Assembly: GCA_964017145.1 (NCBI GenBank)
Contig: OZ024840.1
Coordinates: 3,410,001 to 3,474,000, forward strand
Source: Agrocybe praecox
Lineage: Eukaryota > Basidiomycota > Agaricomycetes > Agaricales > Agrocybaceae
Direction: 5' to 3'
DNA: 64,000 bases
Below, piece after piece: positions 32,276 to 45,465 of the stretch. The stretch's first letter is position 1. Each line of letters starts with the position of its first letter. The notes beneath the pieces were generated by a model that saw only the letters and a list, made by a program, of their open reading frames with translations, did no database searches and was not told the DNA's origin. Position numbers and translations under genes: made by a program.

Positions 32276-35200
32276 TTACCCTCCAGACTGTACCGAACCG
32301 AATCCTTGTTGACAATTTTTCATCGCAATGCTCACGGAACCACTCCTGATATAGCAAATTTTGGCGGTTATACAGTCGCCTGTGCAAGGGGGAGTGCGAA
32401 CGGAGCTCTTCCCTTGGAAGGTGTTGAAGGTCTATATATAAAAGTGTTCAAAAAGATGCCATGATGATAAAATTGAAAATCCACTAACGGTGACCAAGCT
32501 AGAGTCAGCTTCCATAGCTAAAGCAGTCGGTATTTTAGCGTTTAAGACGAAAGTCCGACGTGGTAGTGACGTACCTTCCGTGACTAGATGCCACCATGTT
32601 CCGTTGAGAGGATCGTTGGGACCCCATCCGGGTATATTGGCGCCATAAGCCTGGCGCGTACTGTACTCATAAGCAAAGGTAGGGCCAACAGCAATTTGGG
32701 AATCCAAGCCCGGGAAGGTGTTGACATCAGCTCGCCATCTAGGGGTAAGGAAAAAAGTTAGTACATCATATTATCCCTGTACAATGCACCATCACACGTA
32801 CGTGTGGGCATCCATTACTTCAAACGTCTGTAAAACATCATTAAGCCCGTTTCACTCGTGACATGATAATATTGTAAGATTCTTACTGCGGAATCGACCT
32901 CATAAACTCTAAACCCAGAGTTAAGATTCGTTCCGGGTGTAATCGAGGGGCCCATCTAACGAGACAAAGATAAAAGCGGATTTTTGGGGACGTTCTCATG
33001 GTACATACCCATGAGTGAGCTACCGCGTCACCTGCAGTCATCGAAGTAGCATTATTTTGGTAGAAGATCTGTAAAATGGATATGGTTAAATTGAGACGGA
33101 TGAATCTCAATCAGACACATACATTAATCTGGTCTTCGTGAGTACTTTCAACGAAATATGAGTATATGCAGTAGTTAGAAGAACGACTGGTACGCACTGT
33201 CCAAAGAAGATGCCTTCGGGGGCATTTATATTAACAAAACGTTTTGATTTTAATTGGGAAGGAGGACCAGGGCTTACCTGCAATCACATGTGGACTGAAG
33301 CGATCAACTCTGTAATAAATAAATAGGTCGGCTAATCTTCTAGGGTGATCATCGACGCGCCAATGACTTACATCTGGTAAACTAGATAAAAATAGTAAAA
33401 TATAAGCACCCTAGAAACGACTTCATTAAAGAAACTTACATAGATTAGTGGGGTTCGTCAAAGGATTGGTTCCGTCCCATCCAGTAAGTACATGTCCCAT
33501 GATCCAAACTGAATTAGAACAGGGTGGTCAATTTTCCACGGGTATATTATGACGATACAGATGACGACGATAAACTTGCCTTTGTCTCCTGAATCTTCTG
33601 CAGCCTGCAGCTCATCGGTAAGGAAACGAAGCATCCCGGATACATCAGGATTCGTCATGTTTATGTAGTTGAAGACGTTGGATCTGTGGTACCTTGAGAA
33701 CGCTGCAGTAAAATATTAATCTGAAAGGAATCCTACCGATACCCTGGAGGCGCGTTGGTAGATAAGATATCATGTAGTTCGAAAGGATGAAACGGGACGT
33801 ACACATATCGGTGTTCAAGGTAATTACACGAAGACCATCAACGCGCTTCACCATATAGGCTGCATAGTGTGCACGAGCCAAGTCCACCGCAGCTTCTGGG
33901 AGCCATTGCTCGTGTGCCCAGAGGCCAGCAACATGATCGTAATTCCAGCTAAATTGTTGCCCAAGGTCCCCGCCGAGAGAGTGTGGGGCGTCCGAGGCTC
34001 TGCAGTCAGGATGAGTACAAGGATAGCAAAAAGATCGCAAGGCTGAATGCATACACATTAACAGTGTCGTGGTTTCCTAATGCCGCGTATACAGGTCCAC
34101 TCCCAAGCATTTTCTTGAAAAGATCATATAGAACGGTCTTGCACAAGTGTTAGGAGAGGCAACTTTGGCTTCGATCGGTACCTACTTACCTCTGTGTATT
34201 CGACATACGATCTAAAAGCAAGTCAGAAACTCCTTCACAATAAAATAGAAAAAGGTTTACCTAGAAAGCTGATTCTCTGGATCATGCGAAACCAAATCCC
34301 CTGTATATATCGTCCATGCAAAACCATTACCTTTCGTTCCGGTTAGGGCAGGAATAGCCTCGAGAACGGATATTCCGAGAGACAACGGTGTATCACTACA
34401 CAAAAGGCATCAGTAAGCTAGCGGATTCATTGATGGTATGATATTCTTCTGTTCACCAGTGATATGCCCCATAGCGCGGTGCAGGCGACATAACTGTCTG
34501 TGGACTAGCAGCATTGTGTGCATTGGAGCGACAGCAAGTTCCAGAGGTGCAATTAGCTTCAGAGCCAGTCGCGTAGCCTATTGATTGAATTTGGACTCGG
34601 TCAACACCAATCAAACCCGGCGTAGTGTTAAAGAATATACGCACGTGGGTCCAGATGAAAGTCCGAGATATGCAGAACGTTCAACCTTTTCCCACTTCTC
34701 TTTTTGGGTGCTGGAAGGGGGTTTGGCTTTGGTTTCGCAAACCAACCAGTCAGATTAAGGGGTACAGTTGCCACAGCGGGGCACATGCTACTGAAGAACT
34801 GCTGACAAATAGCCTATAAAAAATGGAGTATGTAAATTTTGGACTCGGAATAGTGTGCGCTAAGCTCAAACATAAAAAGATCAATCGGTTCTACATACCT
34901 GACCGTCATAACCTCCGACATCTGCATTAGCGAGGACCTGGGTTAAAGCCGCTCCAGTACCGGTGGTTTGACCATATGTCAGCTCGCAGTTGCTGGAAAG
35001 CTTAAAAGCGTTGCAGAACTCGATGAAGAACGTTGGTCCTTTTGATGGGACTGCCAAAGAAACGAATTTGCCGACTTCGAGTATGGCTTGGCAACGTGCG
35101 CATTTATCTGTTGCAAAAAAGGGGTTGGTCGCGATAGACGATATTTGAGAAACTGCCTGGTCAAAAATGCGAGAAGGTGATGCTACTGGAGGTAGTGGGC

Positions 35201-35502
35201 GAACATCCGCCGTATCATTGAGTGGGAGATTGTTTGGGTCCGTAAGAGAAAGTGGATATGTTATGTGCTTCATAAAGTATGAGCGTGATGAAAATCATTG
35301 GTTTCTAGAGTTGATGTATCTGCCTTACATTTACGGGGTCAGAAATGACTGGTTGTGGTTGTGCAGAGGTCGCTGTTGGCTGGTTGTAGTACTTTGTGAA
35401 CACAGATGTGGGGAAGGCGCCTGGTGCAGTAAATGTCGATGCCTGTATCGCGCCGGAAACGATGACTGGCGCAACAGCCCATACATACCAGAATAAGACC
35501 AT
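32276..35502 (-). CDS. Acid sphingomyelinase-like phosphodiesterase
   Basis: Predicted 679-aa secreted metallophosphoesterase of the acid sphingomyelinase family, which cleaves sphingomyelin-type lipids to ceramide. Twenty exons (minus): 35502-35335, 35267-34899, 34813-34645, 34577-34457, 34395-34261, 34211-34190, 34137-34055, 33999-33803, 33702-33580, 33508-33440, 33381-33372, 33309-33278, 33213-33198, 33144-33123, 33068-33009, 32955-32887, 32827-32802, 32738-32575, 32517-32489, 32431-32276. The hydrophobic N-terminus WYVWAVAPVIVSG acts as signal. A saposin-B segment has CARCQAIL ... FCNAF. Metal-binding motifs are HISDFHLD, YTGDLVSHD, ALGNHDTVN, WIMGHVLTGWDG and FFGHTHEDQIN. The C-terminus ends KICYIRSGS ... 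FGSVQ. Intron 9 has a GC donor (GCAAGT). Substrate in fungi is not certain. Confidence 0.88.
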
Positions 35503-36748
35503 GCCCAAGTTGAAACCAGGTTAAAGCAGAGAGTCAAGTGGACTACGCGACTTGAACGGTATATATATAACGATATTATGATCCAGTCTAAGTCGTTCCC
35601 ATCGTTTCTTCTGCTTCGGGGTTAAGCATCTATAAATATCTTCTCAGCGCGAGGATGGACTAGAGAAATTTCACACAGACAAAATTTATAGAAGAGCGCC
35701 TTGTGATCATTTCCCATGACCAATAAAACCTGCTAGAGCTTTCGGCCAGCTTCAGGAGGTCGACGGTGTTGATTTACAGAAAGGGATCCGCCTCTCGGCT
35801 AAAGTTATGTCCAACAAGGTTTGCGCAGTTCTTGGACTTGATTAATTGTGTTTCCTAGTTTAACAAGGAAAAATAACCGTAGAGCGCTTAAACAAAATGA
35901 ACATTGTGGTTGTTGGCAAAGGGACTTGACTGAACTTGAGCCAGTCTGCCGTGCCTGAAGTCAGTGACGTATGCACTTACATAATACTTTACCACGGCCG
36001 ATACCGATCTTTATTCGGTGACGCGATCTCCCGAGCTCAATTAAACTGACGGCTTGCTGAAAAGTTCGGAGTTGGAGTTGAGAGTACCTCTACTCAAGTC
36101 TACTTATCGCACAATATGAAACGGCGGTCAGTTCGGGGTCATCATACACAACATTGACGCCACGTATGCTCGGACAGTAAAGTAGTCTAACCGTTGACAA
36201 AAATAAATGCCGCTGCAGAAAGAAATAGCTGGGAAATATGTCCCATAGTGACCGTCTTACGGTACTTTATTCCCGTATTTTATGTATGGTTGAACTTTGT
36301 TGTTGTTGTTCGTGATACAAGCCGAACGGTCTGACAAGAAGCGAGAATAACGAGCCATAAAGTGAAGGATTGTAATGGTAAAGACTAGGATGCCGGCATA
36401 GATGAGGACTGAGGCAGGTAAAATCATGAAAAGGAACAAAAATTGACAGGAAAAGGTGATCTCCAAATGGTTTTACGGTCGAAAAGAAAGAGTTCTCTCT
36501 GCACGGCGGCGTTACGCAGTATGCCGTCACCGATGGAACCGTAGTAGTATATAGTGCGTCGAGGACCGTGATCATTAATAAATATAATTTCCTGTAAAAA
36601 TAAAAGACTGGAGGCATGTAAGCCCAAGGTAGAAAAGACGTAGAAGAACAACAAAGAGCGTTGAGCAGGCGATTTACCGACCAGCTGAAGGGAGCCCAAG
36701 ACAGCATCCAATGCACCAACGAAGGTTACCGATGGACGACATCCATGC
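35503..36748. other. Long intergenic stretch
   Basis: About 1.25 kb with no supported gene. The left part is the sphingomyelinase promoter side. The right part (36260-36748) is the 3' flank of the small hypothetical gene and carries overlapping open frames on the minus strand (up to 150 codons) without motif, initiating ATG or splice support. I read them as chance. Confidence 0.5.
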
Positions 36749-37051
36749 TTAACGGGCGGGTGAAGTGTAAAACGTTTGGGCGTCCGAAGAAGTCGACTGC
36801 AATGGTGATGACGATGCATCCGAAGGGTCTCTGTCTTCCTGATCTAAATCTCTTTTCTTGCCGCCGGTGGACTGCGGTTTGTGGGTAGCAGCCTCTGAAG
36901 CAGCGACTTCTTGGTGAGCCCTTGCTTTCTCCTCTGCGACCCTTCGCGACTCTGTCCAGAGGGCGAGTGTGTAGTCGTGCAGTGACCGGGTGTAAAGGAC
37001 GAGCGGGTCGGTGGTTTCGTCTACGAGACCGTGAAGATTGGAGTCCGACAT
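36749..37051 (-). CDS. Small hypothetical protein
   Basis: Single-exon frame of 100 aa from a clear ATG. The N-terminal half reads DETTDPLVLYTRSLHDY and LALWTESRRVAEEKARAHQE, which would form an amphipathic helix. The second half is polar and low-complexity (TGGKKRDLDQEDRDPSDASS). No signal peptide or membrane segment. The helix-like segment looks like a conserved short basidiomycete protein, but I cannot name a function. It could continue through an unseen intron. Confidence 0.55.
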   Translation of the reverse strand: MSDSNLHGLVDETTDPLVLYTRSLHDYTLALWTESRRVAEEKARAHQEVAASEAATHKPQSTGGKKRDLDQEDRDPSDASSSPLQSTSSDAQTFYTSPAR

Positions 37052-37444
37052 TTCGAGGAAGAAAAAAAAGGGTAGGCTGCTGATCGTGTATTGTGCAGGA
37101 AGAAAGAAAGCGGAGATGCGGATAAGTGATGTTATATAGTAAAATCAAACCCAGATCACATTACTTTGGGGAGAAGAGAGACGATAAACTCAAAAAAACA
37201 TTTCACAACATTGCTTTGTATTCAGAGTCACTGGATCCTGGATGCGTGTCCTCTTGGGATTCTTTACAAGATTTCAGAGGACTTCTGAGTTTCTGAATCC
37301 AAACGGCGGTTGGATACACAGCACGCGGATCAAAATACGGGAATGGTGTCTATTATGACGTCAGATTCAGGGGCCGATTCATGAGTCTAGACCGCTCTGG
37401 ATTTCATTTGGATTTCAAGTCTACAACCCTATCAATTACATACA
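37052..37444. other. Intergenic, 3' flank of CSC1 gene
   Basis: 393 bp without a gene; includes the promoter side of the small gene ending at 37051. Confidence 0.5.
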
Positions 37445-40400
37445 CTATCTCGAACCACGCCGCGTCGACGTAGATCTTCGTCCACTAACATCTTCCTTAG
37501 CACGCACATCCAGAGTCACTTGTAGATCATGGTACTTTTGCAGGTCAACAGCCTCTGACCGCGCAACACCCGCAGAGTCATTCGGCAGCCAGATAATCGG
37601 CGGCGGAGCAATCAGCTCAGGCGCGTACATGATCCCAGCCATATCTTCGGCGTGGTCTGTAAATGGCAGTGGGGGCAGCCGTGGGGGTGCGTCGGGATGT
37701 GTTCGTGCCGCGCGTTCTGTAGCAGTCAGATCATCCAGGGTTTCCGTTTCTGTAAATGGACGATCAGCAGGGACGATCTTCCAAAATAAAATGGAAACAA
37801 AACAAAACACCCACGCAGAGGTACAGCGCCTTTATATGTAGATGAAGAAGGCATCACGGCCAAGGTGATACTCATCATTTCAAGTACAGAAGCCATGGAG
37901 CCACGAGCCCGAGTATCAGGAAGACTGCTGCCATTGGATGTGTCTGTTTCCACGTTAATGTATCGGTCTGCGGTGGTCTCGAACGTGTCTAATGAATTTT
38001 GTGTGATTGGGCTCAATGACTTCCGTCCAGGGAGCTTTGTCTTCCAATGGGCATACGACTCCACAAAAATTATAACGAATACCCCACATCCGACGAGGAT
38101 GCCGCCTTCAATCCAGAACCGCAGTGTCAAGACTATTAGTCCCAACAGGATAGGCTGGAATGAAAGAAGGGTTCCAAAGCGCCGAAGGAGCCATATTTGC
38201 AGAAGACCACCAGTTTGTGAGTGTGTACGAGCATATACATATCCGACCAAGAAGCGATGCGCTAGCACTGTATGTTAGTATGGAGAAACAAATCTCGATT
38301 CAACACCAAGAACATACCAATTAATGTAAGCAATACCAAAAGTACGACGGCCGGAGCCATAAGAGGAAAGATGAGGGAAAAAGTGGACGCAAAAACAATA
38401 GCAAGGGCACATGCCCCAATAGCATATGAAGGATCATATGTTCTGGGATACACAGCTAGAACAAATACTTGTCAAAAATGTATCATAATTAGACTGCAAT
38501 CGAACATACCTCGGAAGCGCTGTCTAGGAGTAATAGCTTGTTTTTCGGCTCTTAGTACTCTCCACAGTCGCATTGGCTGTAGCATAAGAAGGGCGGGTAA
38601 AATAATAGCAATATTGATAACAATAGCAAGAGCGAGCACGGCCATATATACAGAGCCATTAGCAATTGACCTAGTCATATCCTGATCGGTGTTCAAGGCC
38701 TGCATTGCAAATAGGATAGCGCCAATTGCGATGAGCCAGACAGCACCGATAGCAGTCAAAACAAAGAAGGTGATTTTGAAGACGAGAAGCTGGTTGCCCG
38801 AGACGGATACACAACCGTGAATATTAGCCACCACTATGTGCACACGTTAGTCTTTCATTCGGGGCGAAAATAAAATAAAATAAAAGGACATACAGCGAAT
38901 AACACCCAAGCCAAGAATGATAAAGAGAGTAGCAGCAACCGCGGGTGCAAAGACAGTCGCAACACCTGCTGCTATCGGGTTGGCCGTCACCAAAGGCAGG
39001 AGGAAAGGGATATAATGAGCAACATCAGGCGCCGATGCAAGGGAGAGGCCAACTGCTGCAGTCACTACAAAATCACAATCATCAGTCCACAACGGGCAAT
39101 TTTTCAAAAACAAAAATAGAAACTCACAAGCAGCAGCAAGAATGACTGCCACCACACCAATAACAGCCCACATCACAGTTGAATCCATTCGACTCCTCTC
39201 ATTCTGCAGGACGTCCCATCTGATATCCTCTTTCGCTCTGCCCTCGATCATCTGAATACCAGGGATATGCCTCAACCCTCTCCCAACCATCAACCACCCA
39301 TTGACGCCCGTCCCAGCTGCAATATCATTATAACAATCCCGCTGGGCATCAGCGATTTCCGCATTGATGATTTTAAGCTTCGAGCGCCAATTTTGTATTT
39401 CCGAATAAACAACTCCAAGGTCTTGGAACCCAACGCCGTCTAGAGGTCGCACGAACGGCGCCGAGGGCTGCAGTCGAAGGTGGGGAGGAGGGACAGATTC
39501 AGGATCGACTTCGCGCTCATGGCGTAGAGGAAAAGTCTCCCGCCTCGTCGACGGAGGAGGGTTAGATTTCGGTGTTCGAGGACGCCGTAAAAATGACGAA
39601 GGGCCAGCTTGGTCGGGGGGTATACCGTTATAATCCGTCTCGGATTCGTCCGGATGCTCAGTTGATAAATCCACCCATTCTTCTTCGGCTCGTTCAGGTA
39701 TCATCTGCACAACGCCGTGTTCGTCAACCTCCATATCGTCATATGACGTCAACCCGTAATTCGGCCCAAACAGTCGCGGATCAGGGATGTGCGGCAGCCA
39801 GCTTCCATGCCCTGCTACAGGCCCCAGCTCGCCGTCCTTCTCGACGCCAACGTGGCTGCCTAGAGGCAGTCGACCGTAAGCCACCGAGTTGCGATTCACC
39901 TCCATGAACCGGCTGCCTATGACTCGCGAGTTGATCGAGTCTGCGAGACTTTGATGGCGGTTCTCAACCCCTCCAGCTTCCGCGAACCTACCGCCGCTAA
40001 CGCCTGATACACCCCGGAGTTTATAATACGATGATGGGGCTACGAAGGACGTAGGAGCAAGAGAGGACGCCGCGAATGCGCGGTTTCTGTGTCTTCGTCC
40101 GCGGGTTTGTCGCTGTTGTGGTACAAGAGGTAAAGGTCGACTGATGTATGGTCTACTGGGGTCGGCCGGTGGGGGAGGAGGGACAAAGTCTAATATGGAT
40201 GGATCGGGGGTGGTTACGCGGAAAGAGCTAATGTATTTTGTTTCTGAAATTTCAAGGTTTTCTAGAATCTCGTCGCGCTCGTCTATGAGCAAGGCCAGAC
40301 GATGGGTATCACTGGGAATGTTCCCGAGTTAGGTTAGAGTCACTTTCACGAAGCTTGTAAACTCACCCGATAGAAAATAGACTTTGGATGTCAACCTCTG

Positions 40401-41879
40401 CATTGTTCGGGGTATCATCTGCTCGATTAAGCGGCTGTTCTTCCTCTCGTCTCCTGGTTCTCTTTTCTCCATTCCGTGCGCGAGCACCATTACCATTAGC
40501 ATTTCTACTCCCTGACTCGTTCAGTGTAGAGCTCAAACCAATCTTCACCAGATAGTCCTTGAGCTGTTTCTCGCCCCACAACCTAAATCCAGGTGCAGAC
40601 CTCGCACTCAGCCATGCCAGATCCTTTCCTTCGCACTTGTACTCCAACCATCGCTGTCTGTAGGCCACAACTTTGTTAAATTCTTTGATGATCTTTATTA
40701 GCGGCGGTAAAAGTCCAAGAAGGATGGTCAGGGCTGTGAGTATGATGATGCGAATGTGTGCATTGAAAGGGTCAGGCCTAGAAAGGATTTCTCTTCGGAA
40801 TATGTTCGAACCGTCCATTTTAGTTAGGTGGCTGATGTCAATTAACCTTAAAAGCCGAAGTAGGCTAAGGTTGTTGAGAGTGGAATAGCTACCTTCAAAG
40901 GCGGCACCGGAAGGAGAGCTGAGGGTACCAGGTGGAGAAATAAAGCCTTGAGAAAGGACATCCGACGGAAGGTCTCCGATACATGGTGTATTGACGAGAT
41001 AAAGAGGGAGAGCCCCGGCCAACGCAAGGAATGACCAGCCAAGAACGATCATTAAGGTAACCCATAGCGTGCGCTGGCTTAACTCTTCGTCAGACGGGAA
41101 AAGTATGGCGTCCTGTGCAGCTGAACGACCAGCCTCTGAGAGGTCGGAAGGAACATCAGGAATCAGGGGGACCTTTGGAAACAGGAAAGCAAAGAATGAA
41201 GATCCAAGTGGTCGTGGACGAAGGCTAAAGAAAAATTATCAGTACGTTCGATTGTTTTATCAAAGCTTTAAAGCTTACTCTTGTTGAACGAACCATTCCC
41301 GCAGCGCGTAAATTTGACGAAAACGCGGTCTTAATATGGCGAATATAATCTGGTCGAACCACAAAAGTTAGGAAATTGATAACCGTGATAGGCTGGAATC
41401 ATACGCACCCATAGTATCAGACCGATCCCACTGGGCACTATGAGCACGGATAGTATACCAGTGGCCGCTGAATCAAGCCCACTCCCTGCACATACCCCTC
41501 CCGAAATAGATTGAATTGCGGACGACGACGACGTACTAAACGCTGCAGACGCGGTTGATGATATAGACAATGTCGACAAAGACATAGTTGGGTCGTTGGA
41601 TAATGTGGATGAAGGTAGTAGGGATGTCTCTTGGGAGATAATTGTGTCAGAATAATAAGTAAGAGTCGCATTCAGCTGCGTAACTGTCGCAACAGGAAAG
41701 AAGGAAGTAGAGACGAGAGTAGTGACTACTTCTCCGGAACTCGATAAGGCAGGGGAGGAAGGTATCGCTAATGAAGACGGAGGGGGGGTGGAAATAGACG
41801 AGGGCCAGTTATTATCATTGTCGTTTATGTCGTATCGTGGTCGTAAAGGATATAGAATGTCATGAGAAATAGACAGCAT
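37445..41879 (-). CDS. CSC1: CSC1/OSCA-type calcium-permeable channel (DUF221)
   Basis: Large multi-pass membrane protein, 1324 aa, related to CSC1/OSCA/TMEM63 osmo- and mechanosensitive cation channels. Nine exons (minus): 41879-41409, 41349-41279, 41224-40367, 40311-39128, 39064-38894, 38833-38510, 38455-38318, 38267-37815, 37749-37445. A Ser/Thr-rich N-terminus precedes TM1 (ILSVLIVPSGIGLILWIIF) and ILRPRFRQIYALREWF. Two more TM segments, then a cytosolic region with EYKCEGKDLAWL, and a long Pro/Arg-rich insert of about 300 residues. After EIADAQRDCYNDI the 7-TM core follows, ending with ARTHSQTGGLLQIWLLRRF and LRFWIEGGILVG. The polar C-tail ends RRSTSTRRGSR. Channel role is inferred from family. 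Confidence 0.87.
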
Positions 41880-42666
41880 AACGACCTAAGTCGCAGTCAA
41901 GGGTATAAGTACAGTAGGAAGAACACTAAAGGCGTGTTAACAATTTCGAACCAAAGAATCAACATTTCCCGAAAAGGAAACCAACCTTTACGTTTTTGAT
42001 CTATCCTCCTTGGAGCGCGACTTGGACGCGACGAGCAGCGGAAAACTAATGTTTATAGGTAGGGTTACTAGAGGATAGATAGATGGTCGGGAAAAAGGAA
42101 CTCAGTACGTACTACGCCCCGTGTGTGTGCTATTCTGGAGCGGCACGTTGTCTCCCAGGAAACTTAAGTTTTCGGGAGCAGTAACAAGTCGGTCTAATTG
42201 TATGTAAATCCTTGGTAAATCCTCCCAACAAAGCTCAGGTTGGCATAGATATTGGCTTCCAAAAGAGCAACAAAGACAAGGACCTTTCCTCATTGCTTAC
42301 CGACCACCCTGAGAAATGACGTAAAGCATGGCATACGCCCGATAACATATTCTGTTGATGTCAGATGGCGGATTAAGTGGAATACGTGGTTCACTCCCAG
42401 GCACACACAGAACGGGCAAGATTGCAAAATTCGAGGAGACAAATAGACTTATCCCATCCTTATCTAGTCACACGGTTAAATTCGAGAGTGAGTCTTCGCG
42501 CACACATATAGGCGTATTATCCAGTCTATTGCTCGATGAGATGCTGGTGGAACAGTGTGAAAAACGAAAACAATAAATCGCGGTAATAAATCGAGTCACG
42601 TGGTCAACGCAGTACACCGACGCTGCATACTCCTTTAAACTCTCCAACGACTTTATTGGTCTCGCC
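41880..42666. other. Divergent intergenic region, CSC1 and SLY1
   Basis: About 790 bp between divergent starts. A 63-codon minus-strand frame (42102-42293) and small plus-strand frames lack support. Confidence 0.5.
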
Positions 42667-45277
42667 ATGGCGAGCGTGTTACGACAGGTCAGTCAGTTAT
42701 CAGCAAATACAGCTTAATCAAGTTGATATTGAATAGCAGTATAGCAAACAGCACCTCCAACTCTCCAACGCGCGCAGACAAATGCGCTCCTTAATTTGCT
42801 CAACCTCAATCAGCCTGTAGAAGCCCCTGCGGCAACCACTGGCAAGGGCAATGCAGGATTCAAGACCCCTCCAGTATCAGCCCCTCCAATATGGAAAATA
42901 TTAGTGTTGGATCAACAAACCAAGGATGTTCTGGCGACCGTTCTGCGTGTTCAGGATCTACGTGACGCAGGGGTAACCCTCCACGTGTAGGTTTGGGGTT
43001 TATCTCAAGTGAACGACTATATTGACCAAATCACTACAGACAACTTCATTCATTGCGTCCCGCTCTTCCTGATGTCCCAGCTGTCTATTTTGTCTCCCCG
43101 ACGTTGGAGAACGTCCGACGAATAGCGCAGGATTTGCAGAAATCCCTATACGAATCATTTCATCTCAACTTTGTCGAGCCTTTACCGCGTGCATTACTAG
43201 AAGAGCTTGCAGCGTCTGTAGCGCAGGATGGTACGGGAGAGCTGGTTGAACAGGTCCGTGGTACTTTATCTTTACGTTCCAGGATATTAAATACGTCAAT
43301 GAATTAGGTTGTCGATCAATACCTATCTTTCATTGCGCCTTCACCGTCTCTCTTCTCACTTCTGCCACCTCCAGCACCAGCACCATCCACCGCCACAGGC
43401 ACTACTGCTCAGTCCACTTCCACAGGACCTATCTCCTCATATACCATTCTCAACTCGCCTTCTTCCGCCGAGCAGCAGATAGAAGAGGAGATTGAACGGG
43501 TTGCCAATGGGTTGTTCAGCGCGGTTGCTACCACAGGTACGCATTAACGAATGACACCTTTCTTTCAAGAGTAACGATAATATCTTCAGGTCATGTACCG
43601 TATATCCGCGCGCCTAGGGGCAATGCCGCTGAAATGATTGCAAAGAAATTAGAGACCAAGATTCGAGATGCTATCCTTTCAGCAGGACGATCGACGTCTG
43701 GGATGACCTCACTATTCTCTCAAGACTCTACCGGTTTGTCAAATCTTCAGCGGCCTCGTACGTGTTCACCACCTGCACTGTTCTATTTCTAATAAGTACC
43801 CCCATCCGCATACAGTCCTCCTCATCCTAGACAGAAATATCGATCTAGTATCTGTTCTTGCACACGGTTGGACATACCAAGCTCTCGTATCCGACTGCCT
43901 AGACATCAAACTCAATCGCGTCACCGTAACCCAACAGCAAACCAAGAAATCCTACGACTTGGATTCTAAAGACTTTTTCTGGGCCCAAAACGCAGCCAAC
44001 CCATTCCCTCAAGTAGCAGAGGAGATCGACACCGAGCTCAATAAGTATAAACAAGACGCTGCTGAGATTACGAGGAGCACGGGTGTCAGCGATGTTAATG
44101 ATATTTCACAGTTGTATGTTATTATAATGCTGTTTGTATTTGAACTTTGCTGATTAGAACGTTGTTCTTGATACAGGGATCTCACGACCAATGCTGCACA
44201 TCTGAAAACTGCCATCACACAATTACCTGAACTGACTGCTAGGAAGGCGACTTTGGATACCCATATGAACATCGCCACAGCACTCTTGGAACAGATCAAG
44301 AAACGTGCACTCGACGAGCTTTTCAGCACAGAAGAGGCCATAACGAAACAGGTAGGCACCTACCGCCACTTTCATCTCATTCAAATGTTCATTCATTCAT
44401 TCTTGACCACCTTGTGAACAATAATGATACTAATATTAATGATCATCAACAGACAACCGCGAGCATCCTCGAATTCCTACGCGCCTCGAGACCAGACGGC
44501 GAACTCACTCCACTCGACAAACTCCGCCTCATCCTCGTCTTTTACCTCTCGGCACCAGACAACACGATAACCAAAGACGATGTCGCCGAGCTGGAGAAGG
44601 AGCTCAAATCCGCTGGCGCAGACGTCGCCGCGTTCGAATATGTGCGCAGGACTCGTGAGATTTCCCGGATGACTTCGAGTATCAGCTCAGGTGCGACTGG
44701 GACCTCGACGCCTTCGCTCGGCAGCGTGGCGAATCAGGGCGGAGAGTTGTTCAAGGGTTTCAGTGCTTTGGGTAATAGGGTAAGCTAACCAACCAACCCT
44801 CCTTGCACTCAAACTCATGTCTGACATACAATTTATATCAACGACCAACAGCTCACGAACCAGCTCAAAGATGGCCGATTCGATACCCTCATTTCCGGGG
44901 TGAAAAACTTTCTACCTACCAACAAGCTGTTCCCCGTCACCCGTCTGACAGAGGCCCTCATGGATTCATCTGCCGCATCCAACCAATCATTGGCAGAAAC
45001 AGACGAGTACATCTTCCTCGACCCACGCGCACCGCGAAATGCCCATGGCGGTATGCCCGGTGCTCCAGGAAGCAGCGGAGTGAGTCGCGGAAAGCGCATG
45101 GCATTTGCGGAGGGTATGGTGTTCGTCGTTGGCGGCGCAGGCTATGTAGAATACGGCAATCTGGAAGAGTGGGCGGACAAGACGGGCAAACGAGTGACTT
45201 ATGGCGGTACAGAGATCGTGGACCCTGGAGGTTTCGTTAAGATTCTAGAAAGCCTTGGAAAGTCGGGGTCGTCATAG
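42667..45277 (+). CDS. SLY1: Sec1/Munc18 protein SLY1
   Basis: SM protein of 699 aa that binds the syntaxin Sed5 and promotes ER-Golgi SNARE fusion. Nine exons: 42667-42687, 42745-42986, 43040-43253, 43308-43536, 43590-43757, 43816-44113, 44177-44351, 44453-44779, 44852-45277. Landmarks: [10 protein letters not shown] and [20 protein letters not shown] at the start, [49 protein letters not shown], and a C-terminal [16 protein letters not shown]. Length fits yeast (666) and human (642). Intron 1 uses the acceptor at 42744; earlier ones leave a stop. Confidence 0.95.
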
Positions 45278-45465
45278 TTAAATCTACGCAAAATAGCTTA
45301 AGATATTTGTTTCCTGTTTCGTTTAGCTGGATGAGTTAATGATAGTGGTTTAAAAATACATTGAGTTGTGATTAGTTGAGTATGGATATATTGTATACTA
45401 TAGACCTAGATGACGAACAAATGGACAGCTTTTGGTTGGTCTATGAAAGTACATTTTCCATCCCA

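Noticed and set aside
36267..36819. Overlapping minus-strand frames of 131-150 codons, hydrophobic
   Set aside because: No credible ATG start, no family motif, and location in the 3' flank of a small gene; T/C-rich sequence alone explains the lack of stops.
42102..42293. 63-codon minus-strand Cys-rich frame between CSC1 and SLY1
   Set aside because: Short, no supporting splice sites or homology; likely chance.
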